From the NCBI GenBank assembly GCA_030407005.1, contig JAUDYN010000009.1, positions 186,001 to 250,000 of the forward strand: a stretch of DNA of 64,000 nt. Direction: 5' to 3'. This DNA is from Desarmillaria ectypa (lineage: Eukaryota; Basidiomycota; Agaricomycetes; Agaricales; Physalacriaceae). The notes under the pieces were generated by a model. That model worked only from the letters and a program-made list of their open reading frames with translations, ran no database searches and was not told where the DNA came from. Below, one piece after another: positions 1-11,069 of the stretch (its first letter is position 1; every line of letters starts with the position of its first letter). The translations under genes and the position numbers were made by a program.

Positions 1-624
1 GTAATTCAAGATTCAACGTACCCTAGAATCTTCGTCAGCCAGCATGCCCTGATGTATATCCACACAGGTCTGGAAAGAAATCCCCTTAACCAGAGAGACT
101 TTGATGGCGCCGATATCACTGGAGCGGGGAGGGGGAGGGGGAGGGGGTTCTGTAACTCAGGGCAGATCTAGACGAAGTGGCGTTTCATTTTTATGTTTTG
201 CGCTGAATTGGTGGATCAAGTTCTGTATATCCGCCAGGAGCTCCGTTTTTCAGCAAAGGCCCAAGGGAAGCGGAAGTCTGGAGCGACCCGATCATTAAAA
301 GGCCGGTATCCGATATAGACGGTGTGCGGCCAAGCTGAACGATAAGTTCCCGCAAGTAGTAATGATCTTGGGTGTTGTATATTTGAACCTGTTCTGTATA
401 CAGCACATTAATGGATGGCGCTGGCATGATCAATAATTTACTCATCGTCTCCGAGATCTACGCGAGGGGAATAAAAGGAAAATACCAAATTTGATACCAT
501 GTCACATCGATGGGTCGGAAGGGAGTCATAGTCAATTTGTCAAAGGTACCGGTCGATGGGCCTGTCCGATCACACTATGTGATCTAGAGTATGACCTAAG
601 AAATGAACTTGGCGATCATATTAA
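1..624. other. Left edge, no supported gene
   Basis: I see no convincing coding exon here. A minus-strand open frame at 191-445 (84 codons) has no recognisable domain, flanking splice sites or family signature. It could be a terminal exon of a gene outside the window or chance. Confidence 0.4.
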
Positions 625-710
625 GCCGTCGTGGCGTAATGGTAGCGCGTCGCTTTCCTACTTCCGCGTCATAAAGGCGAAGGTTGTGAGTTCGAGCCTC
701 ACCGTCGGTA
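625..710 (+). tRNA. tRNA-Arg (anticodon CCT) with intron
   Basis: A full cloverleaf can be drawn. The acceptor is 625-631 with 703-709, the D arm is 634-637 with 645-648, and the anticodon stem TCGCT (650-654) pairs with GGCGA (676-680). The T arm is GTGAG / TTCGAGC loop / CTCAC, and the discriminator base is A710. The anticodon loop opens TT-CCT-A, so the anticodon is CCT at 657-659, reading the Arg codon AGG. A 14-nt intron (661-674) sits one base 3' of the anticodon, the canonical position. Pol III T-runs follow at 721-725 and 730-734. One T-T mismatch and one terminal G-T pair lie in the acceptor stem, so the gene is probably but not certainly functional. Confidence 0.85.
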
Positions 711-720
711 TCGGTTACAC

Positions 721-734
721 TTTTTCGTCTTTTT
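721..734 (+). terminator. Pol III T-run terminator of tRNA-Arg
   Basis: Two runs of five T, separated by CGTC, begin 10 bp after the tRNA discriminator base. This is the expected RNA polymerase III stop signal. Confidence 0.7.
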
Positions 735-2721
735 CGTCTTCCGCTCTACAAATAACTTGTGCTCAAGGAAATGGAAATCCAGAGCCAATGGGGGGCCATG
801 GATAAATGAGCGATCGTTTGTCCGGTAACCAGTGATACCAACGGCAATCATACTGTATCCAGCGACTAAAAAGGTCAAAGCCAACACTGGCAGCAGTAGC
901 CAACATATCACAACAGGTGTTGTGTTGAGTGATGTCAAGAAATACATGAGAAACACCGTAAACCGGTATGTCCATCCGGATTTTTCTTCTTGCGATATGC
1001 TCCGTTTAAGCTTCGAGCTTTGCCCTTTACAGCCCGATAGTATGATAGTATGAACTAGTTACTATATCAGCTTACATAAATCTGATCGTCCCAGTTTCCG
1101 AGATTAGTTCAAGGAAAATTGAACCCCGGAACAACTACCGAAGTATGTATGCGAAAACGCAGCGGATTTGGTTTCCTCGGAAGCGACTCTGGATGTGAAC
1201 AATCAGAACACGGACCGACTCCGACTCACGCACGGAAGGATGATGAAGAACTCAAGGAAGTCTGCCTTAATGTTAAGCCACATGTGGACATCTATTCTGC
1301 AGGCGGAATGGGTAACAGCCTGTGAAGAAGTGATTAATGCTGCCGAAGAAATTTTCTTTTGGTATACACTATCCCAGAAATTTAATATTGAGTGCTAATA
1401 TAAAATATTAAGGGCGTCGTTGAGTGACCTAGTCGTTCCATTACTATGCGATGCACGCGAGGCGACCAGCTGCTTGCTCGACACTCGTTGCATCCGAAAA
1501 ATCGGCCCACAACCAGATCAATACGTGCCGTATCCCACCACCTCACATGAAGTATTATCGATCGGTTCAAGCCTTTCTCTCCTCAGCCCAATCAGCGAGC
1601 GATTCCCATGTCGTTACACGCGGAGGGGGGGATAGGTTTGCATGGTGCTTATCAGGAACAGACCGAACGGTAAGCCGACATGGTGCCACTGCCAGGAGGG
1701 TACCAACCGGAAACAACCCACGAACTCTCACGTCGGATAAGGCGTAACCATAAAGAGTTTCCACCAGCACTGGACATTGCCGAGGCCAATAGGAACTTGG
1801 CGGGTACGGTAAGTAAACGCACCTACTGCGGGTATCAAATAGAGAAATTCGAAACCCCTTCGTGAATAACAGAAGGGAACGTCAGATGCGTGGCGAGGGG
1901 GAAAAGTTCGTAAATGGGGCACAGGAGGCTCAAGCGAAGTTTTTAACCAGCCGCTGGACCAGAAGATCCCGCGCTATTCAAGGAAGAAGGCCAAAAAGGA
2001 AAAGGGATCGCATCGTGCCTTTGCCTTTACGGGAATTGACATGATATAGTTCCGTGGGAGGTAGAAGAAGAAGAAGAGGGCTCAAATCCGTGACACCAAC
2101 ATCGGTGGTCGGAAATGAAACCCCCCCTCCCCTGCAAGACGGGTTCCAGAGTGAGAGGCAAGAGATATATCAGAAGGGATTGGCCCACATTTTTGGTTTC
2201 GTGACACACCCGAATACATTTCTCTTTCGTCGTCACCACCTTCGAAGACCTTTGGAGTTGAAAAGGAACAGGCAGGCAGGCAGGGAGCAGAGTCCAGACG
2301 TCGAGAATGCCGTGAGCTACTGGCAGCCTGCAGTTGCGGCTACAAAAGGTGAGATGGCTAGGGAAGTCGTTGAGGAATTTACCGGAGCCCTTGCTCGCAG
2401 CTCTGCCCTTGCTTCAGGGACGTTGACATTCGGACCCTTAGATCAATGAAATTGAAGCGGTCTTTGCATCTACAATAACCGTTCGAGAGTTTAGATAAGT
2501 ATGCCGAGGAATAATACAACAGCAAATTCTAACAAAAACGTTCCAGTACAAATAAATCACCGGAATAGTATAACAACAATTTGGTACCAGTTGTGTACAA
2601 GTACAGTATTGACTTGAATGAATCTATGGCCAAAGTAAATGATAAGTTATGGATAGATCAAGCTCCAATGTGCGTTTCTCATCACCCTGCCGAAAGAAAA
2701 GCGAAAACAAGAATGGATGAA
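735..2721. other. About 2 kb without a supported gene
   Basis: Only short open frames occur. A minus frame at 699-956 contains one hydrophobic stretch long enough for a membrane helix, and a plus frame at 2054-2449 is basic and low in complexity at its start. Neither has a family signature or convincing splice sites. Nothing further can be supported. Confidence 0.4.
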
Positions 2722-4618
2722 TCAGAGTGGAGAAAGAGACCCTGGAATGTATTGCAGTCCTTCCACGATTGTTGGGTGTGTCTCCAGCACAGGACTTGCA
2801 CCCCCACTCCCCGCAGTATAATACGACATGGCACTTGTCGTTGAGGGCTGGCTCCTGCCAGTGCTTGCACTGCCCCGTGTATCCACGTGATCGGCAACAA
2901 GCTCTCCAAGTTCCCCGCATGCACTCATAAGAATGCTATCAGGCCGGCTGGGAGGCTCACTCGACATTGGGAGCGTGTTCTGCGTTGGCGGTCGACTGAT
3001 GGAAGTCATCCGCTCAACAGTGTGTAGACTAGACGTCGTACCCATCTCACGCGAACCGATACTCTCAATCGTAGGCATCCGCCGTACGTACCCTCCCAGC
3101 ACCCGAACATGATCATCTGGTGGATAGGGCCTTCCAAATTCATCGTATCCAATGGCAGCAGAGTACGAGTACGAACTCGCCATGCTTTCGGAATGAGAAC
3201 TCGAGGACCCATCAGGACGAGCATATTCTAGACCTTCATCGGTCTCCCGGCTGATTTGGGATACGAGTGAACGGAATTGGTCGACAAAGTTGTAGAGATC
3301 ACGGTCACTGTCTGAAGCTACAGGAAGGGGAGATGTCGGAGTTTGAGGGGTGGCGCTCGAACTTGATGTACGAGATTTTTCACCGCTAGGAATAGATGTA
3401 TGATGATGAGTTTCCGTGGAGGATGAGTCTTCTTCCGATGGAGGGGAATCAGTTACAGGAACACTTCTTATCGAGGCATTTCGTGAACTTCGCAAGGATT
3501 TCTGCATTTTCGGGGAGGATGTGATGGTAGAAGTAGAGCATAAGTGTGGATTGGAAGATCGAGTGGTGGGCGCGGTATGAAAGGAGGCGGCCATAAGGGG
3601 AGAGGAAGACATGGATTGATCGACTGATTCGGGGTTAGCGAGGCGGTGGCGGCGGCGCATGCGTCTGCGGGCTCCTTGGGAGGGGCGGCGAGTAACCCGA
3701 TAGGCAGAAGAAGACAAGTTATAAGGAATCTAGACAGTGATGATGAGTACGCGAATACGGCAACTGTGAGAATGACTTGCAATGATAGCCAAAGTAATGA
3801 AGATGCGAAGGATAGACAAGCCTAGCCAGGACGCCCAATTGTGCGTTCTGCCCTGACATGTCGCACTCGACGATGAAACGATCCAAACTACATCAAGGTC
3901 CAGTCCACATCGCTGTGACAAGCTTAGTTCAGGCTCTTCGGGAATGTTTCGCCAAACGAATGTTAATGCAAACGCGACGATCGCAGGTCCCAACAAGAAT
4001 ATAGATGCGAGGAAGCGAAATATAGTCCGTGTGAGGAGAATCGAATGCAGATGAACGTGAGCGCGTATCAACTGGGTCTGGAAGAAAGATACGATGACAC
4101 GACACAACAAAAAGGTTGCGGAGACAGCTGTACTGGTCCCTAGGGCGAGGGAAACGTCTTGACCGGTGATAGACTGGTAAACAGCAAATGCTAGAAAATA
4201 CCGGACCGTATTGTATATGGCCCAGGCACCTAGAACACATTAGCGAGACGTCACAGGACGGCACTTGAGACCTACCCATGACCATTTCGAAGATCGACAC
4301 GGTTAGCTTTAGAATTTGTAAACGCCGGCGAACAGCCTTTTCCCAGTACCCCTTGCGTTCCCCTAACGTTGGTGCATCATCAAGCGATAGCCCCATATCC
4401 CACCCTGTGCTCGGACCGCGAGGATGAGCTGGTTGTCGCTCGAGAAGGTCGAGATACGCTGAACCAGAGTACGATAGATTCAGTAGCGGTTCCGTGGGAT
4501 GAGAATTGTCTGAAGCAATGGTCTTCAGCGTTGCCGTCGAGATTGTTCGCAAGTGTGAGGGTGGCAATTCTGCTGGCTCGGGGGAGAAAATGGCATTATG
4601 AAGATATAATGCAGCCAT
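2722..4618 (-). CDS. Multi-pass membrane protein with long Ser-rich cytosolic tail
   Basis: The family is not recognised. Exon 1 (4618-4276) starts at ATG (MAALYLHN) and gives about 114 mostly hydrophilic residues. A GT-AG intron (4275-4230) joins it in phase to exon 2, which starts at 4229 and reads AWAIYNTVRYFLAF. Exon 2 encodes about four hydrophobic segments, including one with LGPAIVAFALTFVW. A further short intron somewhere in 3755-3670 leads to exon 3, whose frame runs to the stop at 2722. Its exact borders are unclear: the two acceptors I considered were after TCTAG near 3720 and after CCAAG near 3670. The last roughly 300 residues are rich in Ser, Thr, Pro and charged residues and read like a regulated cytosolic tail with possible phosphosites. 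There is no signal peptide. Open frames farther upstream (4660-5243) did not join in frame. Confidence 0.6.
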
Positions 4619-6230
4619 TTACGTTGACCACGGACATTCAGAGCGCTCGAAACGCTGGATTAGCTAGAGGTGGTGGTTAGCGAACAGGACAGCGCTGTAG
4701 GAAAGAATTGAGCAATACTGGGAGGCAGTGATGCCTCTGAAGGGCACAGTAGAGTTGTAGAGTGTCCCGAGAGGTCGTCGGATTTGGATCCAATTCGGGT
4801 CAGAATTAGAATTTCGATGTTGCCAAGCGGCAGTGGCAACGATTGCTCCTGTTTGGTAAACGCGTCGTCACCTGACCTGACGCGATCGAATCCCGGGTCG
4901 GGATTTTCGGTTTCCGAACTTGATGATGCAGAACACGATCGGTGTCTTACAAAGTATTGCTGCCTCCACTCTGCGCGACCTATCCTTTCCTTTAACATTT
5001 GTCCTGTAATTTTGTTAGATAGCTTGAGGTAGGTAGAAGTGGGAGACACTTACACTGCAGCTGCGGTGGAGTTATGATCGGGAATGAAACTACATCTGCT
5101 TTGGTAACAGGCAAATCATTGCGGGCAAGGTGACAAGAAGCCCTCGTGAGTAAAATCTTGGCATTCAATGGTGTATCAGCATCAACATAGCCAAAAGGCT
5201 GTTCATACTGCTCATGGTAAGTCTTATCTTGTCTGTATAGCACGACCGTCGGAGCCCTGTGAAACTCGTCGACCCTAAATAATACTCGTCATCTAGAAGT
5301 TCTGGGGTTATTGATGATGGACATGTCTCCAACTAGGTGGTGGTGGATGTTTACTCTGGGAGTCGACGTGGGGTCCTGAGGAATTACGCGACGTAGGAGA
5401 TGACGAAGATCGACTGTATTATTGAACAGCCTAGTCGATTAATCCGAGCTCAGAAAGGCAAGATCATAGAGTTCGGTCCACTCCTATCAGCATGGATACA
5501 ATGAGAGATTGGATGGCAGAAAGAAGAAAAGGCCTGAGATGGTTCAGATGGTAGTGGTCGTAACACAAGAGGCGACCAGTCAATTTTGACACCAAAAAAA
5601 CGCCCCAACATGAGTTCAGGGCCTAAAAGTGGCGCGTCTGCGATGATTACACGGCTCTGTCAATAAAAGGGGAAAAGGGAATGAAAATTCGGGGTTTCAT
5701 GAATTTGCTTTGGTCTGACACTGACACAAGTCAACTTCTCCAGAAAGGGTAATGGCCGCCCGCATATTTATAGACGATACACAGTGTTTAAGGCGGGTGA
5801 AAGCCTGCCGGCCACCCTTTGAGATCTCAGCTACATGTGGATAAATAACTTGAAAACATCGAGGCCAGATGACGTACCAGTTTATTTTCTCTTGGGCTCA
5901 TAAAGGAAGGAAGGGGAACTAAGGTTTACCAATATAAATCCCTTTTGCGTGAACATAGACTAGCGTCTAGGTCTAGTAAGCATTTATATTCAAGGATACG
6001 ATAATTAGGATTCTTACCGATAAACAACGCCAACTCCCAGGCCGATGTGATTTTTCTAGTGCAGAAAGTAATGACTCAAAGGTATAACTACAATCGCTAC
6101 CCATGCAGGATTCACGTGCACTTCGTAGAAGGCAACGACGCCATAATAGCACATATAAATCCAATATCACCTTCTAACCTTCAATAGAGCACGGTTCGGC
6201 ATCACTAGGAAAGAGTGAAAAAAGGGCGCA
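4619..6230. other. Upstream region of the membrane-protein gene, no supported gene
   Basis: Two minus frames (5243-5050 and 5049-4660) are joined by a good GTAAGT donor and a TTACAG acceptor near 5053/5002. Joining them in the upstream frame creates an immediate TGA, so I cannot make a protein. They may be 5' UTR exons of the membrane-protein gene or a decayed gene. From 5250 to 6230 I see nothing coding. Confidence 0.35.
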
Positions 6231-6392
6231 ATGCGCATCTCGCGTGAGATCCAGCTGAGCTCGCGCAGCACCGTGGTCATCGACGTGGACAAGAAAAACG
6301 GTCCGGAAAATGCCGACCAAGCTCAGCTTCGTGCTTCTTCCACTTCTTTTGATCCCAAGTATGTGGGGTTGAGGGCTATGAAGGCCGCTTGA
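6231..6392 (+). CDS. Candidate small protein, 53 aa
   Basis: An uninterrupted 54-codon frame runs from ATG 6231 to TGA 6392. Its codons are strikingly GC-ending (CGC ATC, GTG GTC ATC GAC GTG GAC AAG) inside AT-richer flanks, which suggests selection for protein. The product starts MRISREIQLSSRST and ends VGLRAMKAA. It is basic at both ends and hydrophilic, with no signal peptide or membrane helix. A purine-rich run (AAAAAAGGGCGCA) precedes the ATG. I do not recognise a family. It could be a complete small gene or the last exon of a longer one, although I found no compelling acceptor just upstream. Confidence 0.45.
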   Translation: MRISREIQLSSRSTVVIDVDKKNGPENADQAQLRASSTSFDPKYVGLRAMKAA

Positions 6393-6763
6393 CTTAAAAG
6401 GATTCGCTCTTCACACGTATGAAAACGAAACGACACCTGCACCCTCGACTATCGGTTATTAAACCAGATATATTTTCATCAGAGATACACACAAACCATA
6501 CACAAAGAATGCGAATCCGAAAGCTAAAAAAACAGAGACAGATATATGTAATATGGACAACAAATGCGGTGGGAGGGGTGAGGTGGGGTGGGGTGGAATG
6601 TTTATCACGGGATGAGATGCAATAAGATAGCGTACAGTTGAAAATAAAACCGGATGATGATGGGATAATACATATGAACATGCGGGAGAGCATGCAGGTC
6701 AGTTAGTGGCAGGGGGGTTAAAGTATATTCCTTTTCCGTGTCAAGGCCCGTTCCCGAGCGTAG
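6393..6763. other. Intergenic region between small ORF and BCS1 3' end
   Basis: AT-rich sequence without a coding signal. It probably holds the 3' UTRs of the converging small ORF and BCS1. Confidence 0.5.
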
Positions 6764-9457
6764 TCAATGCAGAGCCCATTTGCCCGTCGGAGGCGATGTC
6801 CAGGCAGTGTACCACTCGTCAGTCTGGACGGCGGGCTCTGGGGGAACGTTCTCCTCATCGCTGTCGCTTTCGGAATCGGTGTTGGTATCTTCGACGACGA
6901 CAATAGGAGCAGGCTCGGGCGTAGGTACCTCCGGTTCCGGCGGGGGAGTAGGCACTGCTACGACAACGACTTCTTGCATCACAGGCGCCGGCGCCGGCTC
7001 CGTCTCAGTAGCAGCAGCAGCCTGCTCTCTCTCCTTATCTCTCTCCTCCCTCTCCTTCAGCTCTTTCTTTAGTTTTTCCAGTTCCTCCTTCTCCAGTACT
7101 TGCTGCTTCCTCTTCTCGTCCTCCTTCTCCTTCTTCTTCTTATCCTTCCGCTCCTTCTCCTCCTTCTCCCGCTTCTCCTTCTCGACCTTCAACCTTGCCT
7201 TCATCTCCCGCTCGGTCACAACCCATTCTGCAGCCTCATCAGCCGCCTTGTCAGGGTTACTCTTGTGCTTGAGGAGATACCCCTGCAACGCCGCAACACT
7301 GAACTCCTCCTCCGGGATAGCATCCGCAAACCTCTTGGCCAGCAAAGCAAGTTTGGCAGCGTCTAGCGGCTTCGCTGAATGCTGGCTGCTCGCAATGTGC
7401 TCTTCTACCGGCGGAGGCAGGTATGCTTGGTTGTTGGCCCCAAACTGGGGCAACGCCTTGCTACCCTTGGATGTAGCGTTGCCATTGTTCTTCGGCGAAG
7501 GAGGCAACGAAGACGTCGATGACGCAAAGGAAGGCGAGAGGGACCACAGCGTCGACGAACCCGAGCTGGGGGTCTGTGGAGGTGATGGGATATCAATCCC
7601 TTCAAGCTCAGCTTCGTCCATGTCACTTAACGTGGAGCCCGGGGGAGGGACGCCATTGGAGGACGTAGCGGGCTCTTCCACTGAGGGGAAGAAATTCCGG
7701 AAGAGCGCTTCAGCCTGCCATTTGGACGCGTTCTTGAATTCGATCCACACATCCATACGCCCCGGTCGGGAAAGAGCAGGGTCGAGCCGCTCAAGGTGAT
7801 TTGTTGTTCTGTCCAAAGCAGCCGTGTCAGTATGGTATCTGGGGGAAGATATGGGAATGGGGAAAGACTTACGCAAAAAGCAGCCGGCCTTCTGCCGCCG
7901 CCACACCATCTAGTGCGTTCAACAAGCCACTCAAACTCAGTGTGTTGACATCGGATAGCTGGTCTCTCTGGTGCCTCCTTCGACCCGTGGATGGACCTGC
8001 TGGGGTCGTGGTGTTGTTCTGATCATTGTCACCCTCGTTGTTGTTCCCCTCGGGGTTACCACTCGAGTTCTTGTCCCTCGACACGCTTCTGGTAAAGGCA
8101 GCATCCAAATCTTCCAGAAGAAGAATACACCTTGACGGGACACGGCCCATCAACGTCGTCAACGTACTGTCGCTTATCCACGATGACGACAACGATACGA
8201 CGTAAATGTCTAGCATAAGCTCGCCTGCTATAGCGTGTATAAGCGACGATTTTCCAGATCCGGGGACACCGTGGAGAAGATAGCCTCGGCGGAAGGGAAT
8301 GCCACGGTCAGCATACCACTGCAAGAGTAACTTCCGTGAGTACAAATTCCACGAAGAACAGAAATTACACACCTGCTCCGACTTTAAAAAATCTCGCGTG
8401 TCACTGAGAAGCATCTCCTTGACGCCTGGGTTGAGGACGATAGAGCCCATAGGACGTTTATGCCGTGAATCCGTCCAACGCCAACTTCCATGTGAATCAG
8501 CAAAATATATTTGAATGCGATGAACTGCTTCTGCTTCGTATTCCCGTTTAGCTTGGAGGACGAGCTGTTTTAGGATGGAGTTATTGCGGGCGACAACGCT
8601 GGGGACGCCTGATGAGCGGAGCAACAGATAATGCTAAGAGATGATAAGCACCTGATAGACAAGACTTCGCATCCGCTACCATCATTCTTCCTGCCTCTCT
8701 TGATACGCAACCAGTGACCCCTATAAAATATGGTATGTGTTGTGTCAAAAGTGGGCTGGAATACGACTCGTGTCTTGACTCTTCCAGGCTCGTCATCTTC
8801 TTCATGCTCGTCTTCCTCATCGCCGAAAGAGTTATCAGCGGTCCGTGCAAAACCAGAAGAAGATCGAGTCGTGGTCTCGAACTCTCTTGATCGCTGCCAT
8901 TCTGGCTGTCGTGAGAGCCAGAGCATTAACCAGTCATAGGGATAGTCTTCTTCCGAGAAGTGTGCCGTAAGGAAGAAGGCTAGAAAGTGAATGGTCAATT
9001 AGGATACAGTAATGCAGGATGGAGAAGCATGATGAGTTATGGGACCCGGCGCGGCTTCCGACCCAATGCCCTGAAGGCAAATGGGTTCGGATAAACAAAT
9101 TATACACCATGCCACAGGTACACTGAATGCAACGGGCCCGCATCTCGTGTAGGGCATGCTTCTGGGGCGAGGCCCCCATGCGACCACAGAGAAGCCAAGA
9201 GAGAAGGAGGGAGAAGGAGGAGGAGAAGGAGAGAGAAACGAGATACTCACAGTTAACGAAATGTGACCTGTAGCGCCGACGTAAGGATTAAGCGACGACG
9301 TCGAGCAGCAAGCGCTAATGACTCACCAAGCGGAACTCGACACCCGTCTAGCGGTCTCGACTGTTCCCCCCAGGACGACAAGCTTCATACCGTCAATGAC
9401 TGACGACCCGGCGGCGCCGCCTACGAGAGGCTGAACAAGTGATTTGAGAGCGTCCAT
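6764..9457 (-). CDS. BCS1: BCS1-type AAA ATPase (mitochondrial inner membrane)
   Basis: BCS1 proteins are AAA ATPases of the mitochondrial inner membrane; yeast Bcs1 translocates the folded Rieske protein during complex III assembly. Exons are 9457-9327, 9267-9251 (17 nt), 8979-8652, 8598-8373, 8318-7873 and 7808-6764, giving 730 aa. Visible are the N-terminal hydrophobic segment followed by HFSEEDYPYDWLMLWLS, the BCS1-specific region ending WRWTDSRHKRPM, Walker A (GVPGSGKS), Walker B (LLLEDLDAAF), and the AAA motif split by an intron (LLFA/TTNHLERLDPAL) followed by SRPGRMDVW. A low-complexity Asn/Gly/Thr insert of about 45 residues separates Walker B from LSGLLNALDGV. The C-terminus carries a long Lys/Glu coiled coil and an acidic tail that minimal BCS1 proteins lack. 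The insert and tail suggest a fungal paralogue, so a role other than Rieske insertion is possible. Confidence 0.92.
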
Positions 9458-11069
9458 GGAAGTGGAAAGCAAGGCAGAAAGGAACTTGGATCTGATGATC
9501 CAATGTGGCGAAGTAGGAAGGGGGCGGTGGGTAGCACAGGTTGAAAGCTGGAAGGTGAAGTGATAGTCGGCAATTAAGAGAGGTTGAGGGTGAAAAACAA
9601 ATTGGAGGCTGGGTCGATGGTGACTGTGGGCTCGGATCCGGGCAACTCCTTTTGAGGCAAGTCAGGACGCGTCAGCAGGCGTCAGGCCTGAAATTGAAAA
9701 CGTGTTCGCGGAGTCTGAATACAGCAGCGCCACCCCGGCTGATGATCTTAACTTTTATTTTGCTCTGCTTTCCGGTGCTCCGTTTCGCTGGTACATTCTA
9801 GCCAGGTCGACTATTAACCATTCCCTTCCGTTCGCAAAGAGCTTCATTCAACAGAATACGGCCCCTTAAAGTGGTATCCGGATGGCGCTAACTAGATACA
9901 AAAAGTGCCTGCGCACCACGCCCCAAAACCTTAATGCAAGATTCCATCCAGAATGATGCAAAGAACGGGTCGGAGATTCTGACAGAGAACGATGACAAGT
10001 TCTGTCGGATGCTGAGAAAGAACCAGCGAAGACCTCAAAACCATTCATCGTCGAACCCAAGGAAAAAGGCACCCTGTGGCAACAAACACAGCAGAACGCC
10101 GTCTCCATGAAAGGCCGCTAGAGGTGTCACCCCGGACGTGGGCCCCTTCGTAGTCCTTACAGCGCGCTAATCACTGCCAAGTCAGAACGCACCACACCGC
10201 CAATGCATACTCAACTATAGATCCGTTGTTATGGTGATCCAGGAGTGAGGAAGGTACAATATCAGTCAGCCCCGTCTTCGAATCCATTAATATGGGAACT
10301 CATTCACGGTGATCCGTGCCCACCTGGGCCCAACGAATGACAGAAGTAATGCTAGAGAAGCGGGGACCTAAGTCCGATTCCTCGCACCGCGCTCATCACC
10401 ATGCCCATAGGAAGTCCCTCGACCAGTCCAAGAGAGGGGCAGTCTGCTCCATGGAGACGTGCATTATTGACTCCGATCCAGTGAACGTATGACCAATACT
10501 CCTGGGAGGCTTAAGATGAGGCAAGCGTAAGGTTGAACGTCCCTGCGATAGCACCCGGGAACCATAAAGGATTCGTGGCGACTACTTATCAGGGTCCAAG
10601 TCGCCGTCGATGCCGTCCCTATGTCAGATATCCAACAGAAACGACACAGACGACGCGCCACTCACCTTCGCGCTATACCTCTCTACGGCCCTAGAAGCTT
10701 CTTAGAAAAAAAACCCACCAAGATGGCTAAATTTCCGAAGATGCATGCAAACGACGAGGTTGACAAGGCCGCCACGGAGTTTGAATAAGCTCCGTAGGCA
10801 TCAATGAGCAAAGCGTTGCCGGTATGAGGGTGAAGAAAGAGAAGGACATAACCGTCATAATCAGTGAACATACAAAAATCACCTGTACAGCACATGTTGG
10901 GCTGTACGCATTGTATATCAACCGTAGGTGGAACGAAAATCACGCCTCCACTCTGAAATCGATGCATGTGCACTCCTCGAGCACAAAATGGACTTGCATG
11001 ACATCTGGTATACACGACCTCGTCGCCCCGTCCCGGAGAGCCGTCCCGCATGCCATTCCAGCATGCTCA
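9458..11069. other. About 1.6 kb intergenic region upstream of BCS1
   Basis: The right part should hold the FIST gene 3' UTR and the left part the BCS1 promoter. A minus open frame at 11051-10683 (122 codons, several Cys, hydrophobic C-terminus) begins 19 bp after the FIST stop. It has no homology I recognise and may be chance. Confidence 0.4.

Noticed and set aside
191..445. 84-codon minus frame at the left edge
   Set aside because: No start context, splice sites or similarity that I can recognise; cannot be told from chance.
4660..5243. Upstream exons for the membrane-protein gene
   Set aside because: Good-looking GTAAGT and TTACAG sites exist, but joining them yields an immediate TGA and no frame connects to MAALYLHN.
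6738..7799. Long plus-strand frame opposite BCS1 exon 6 with Ser/Phe/Leu runs
   Set aside because: It is the antisense shadow of the Lys/Glu coiled coil and Ser-rich tail of BCS1; no independent family signal or splice evidence.
10683..11051. 122-codon minus frame just after the FIST stop
   Set aside because: Starts 19 bp past the FIST stop on the same strand, shows no family signature and is best explained as FIST 3' UTR.
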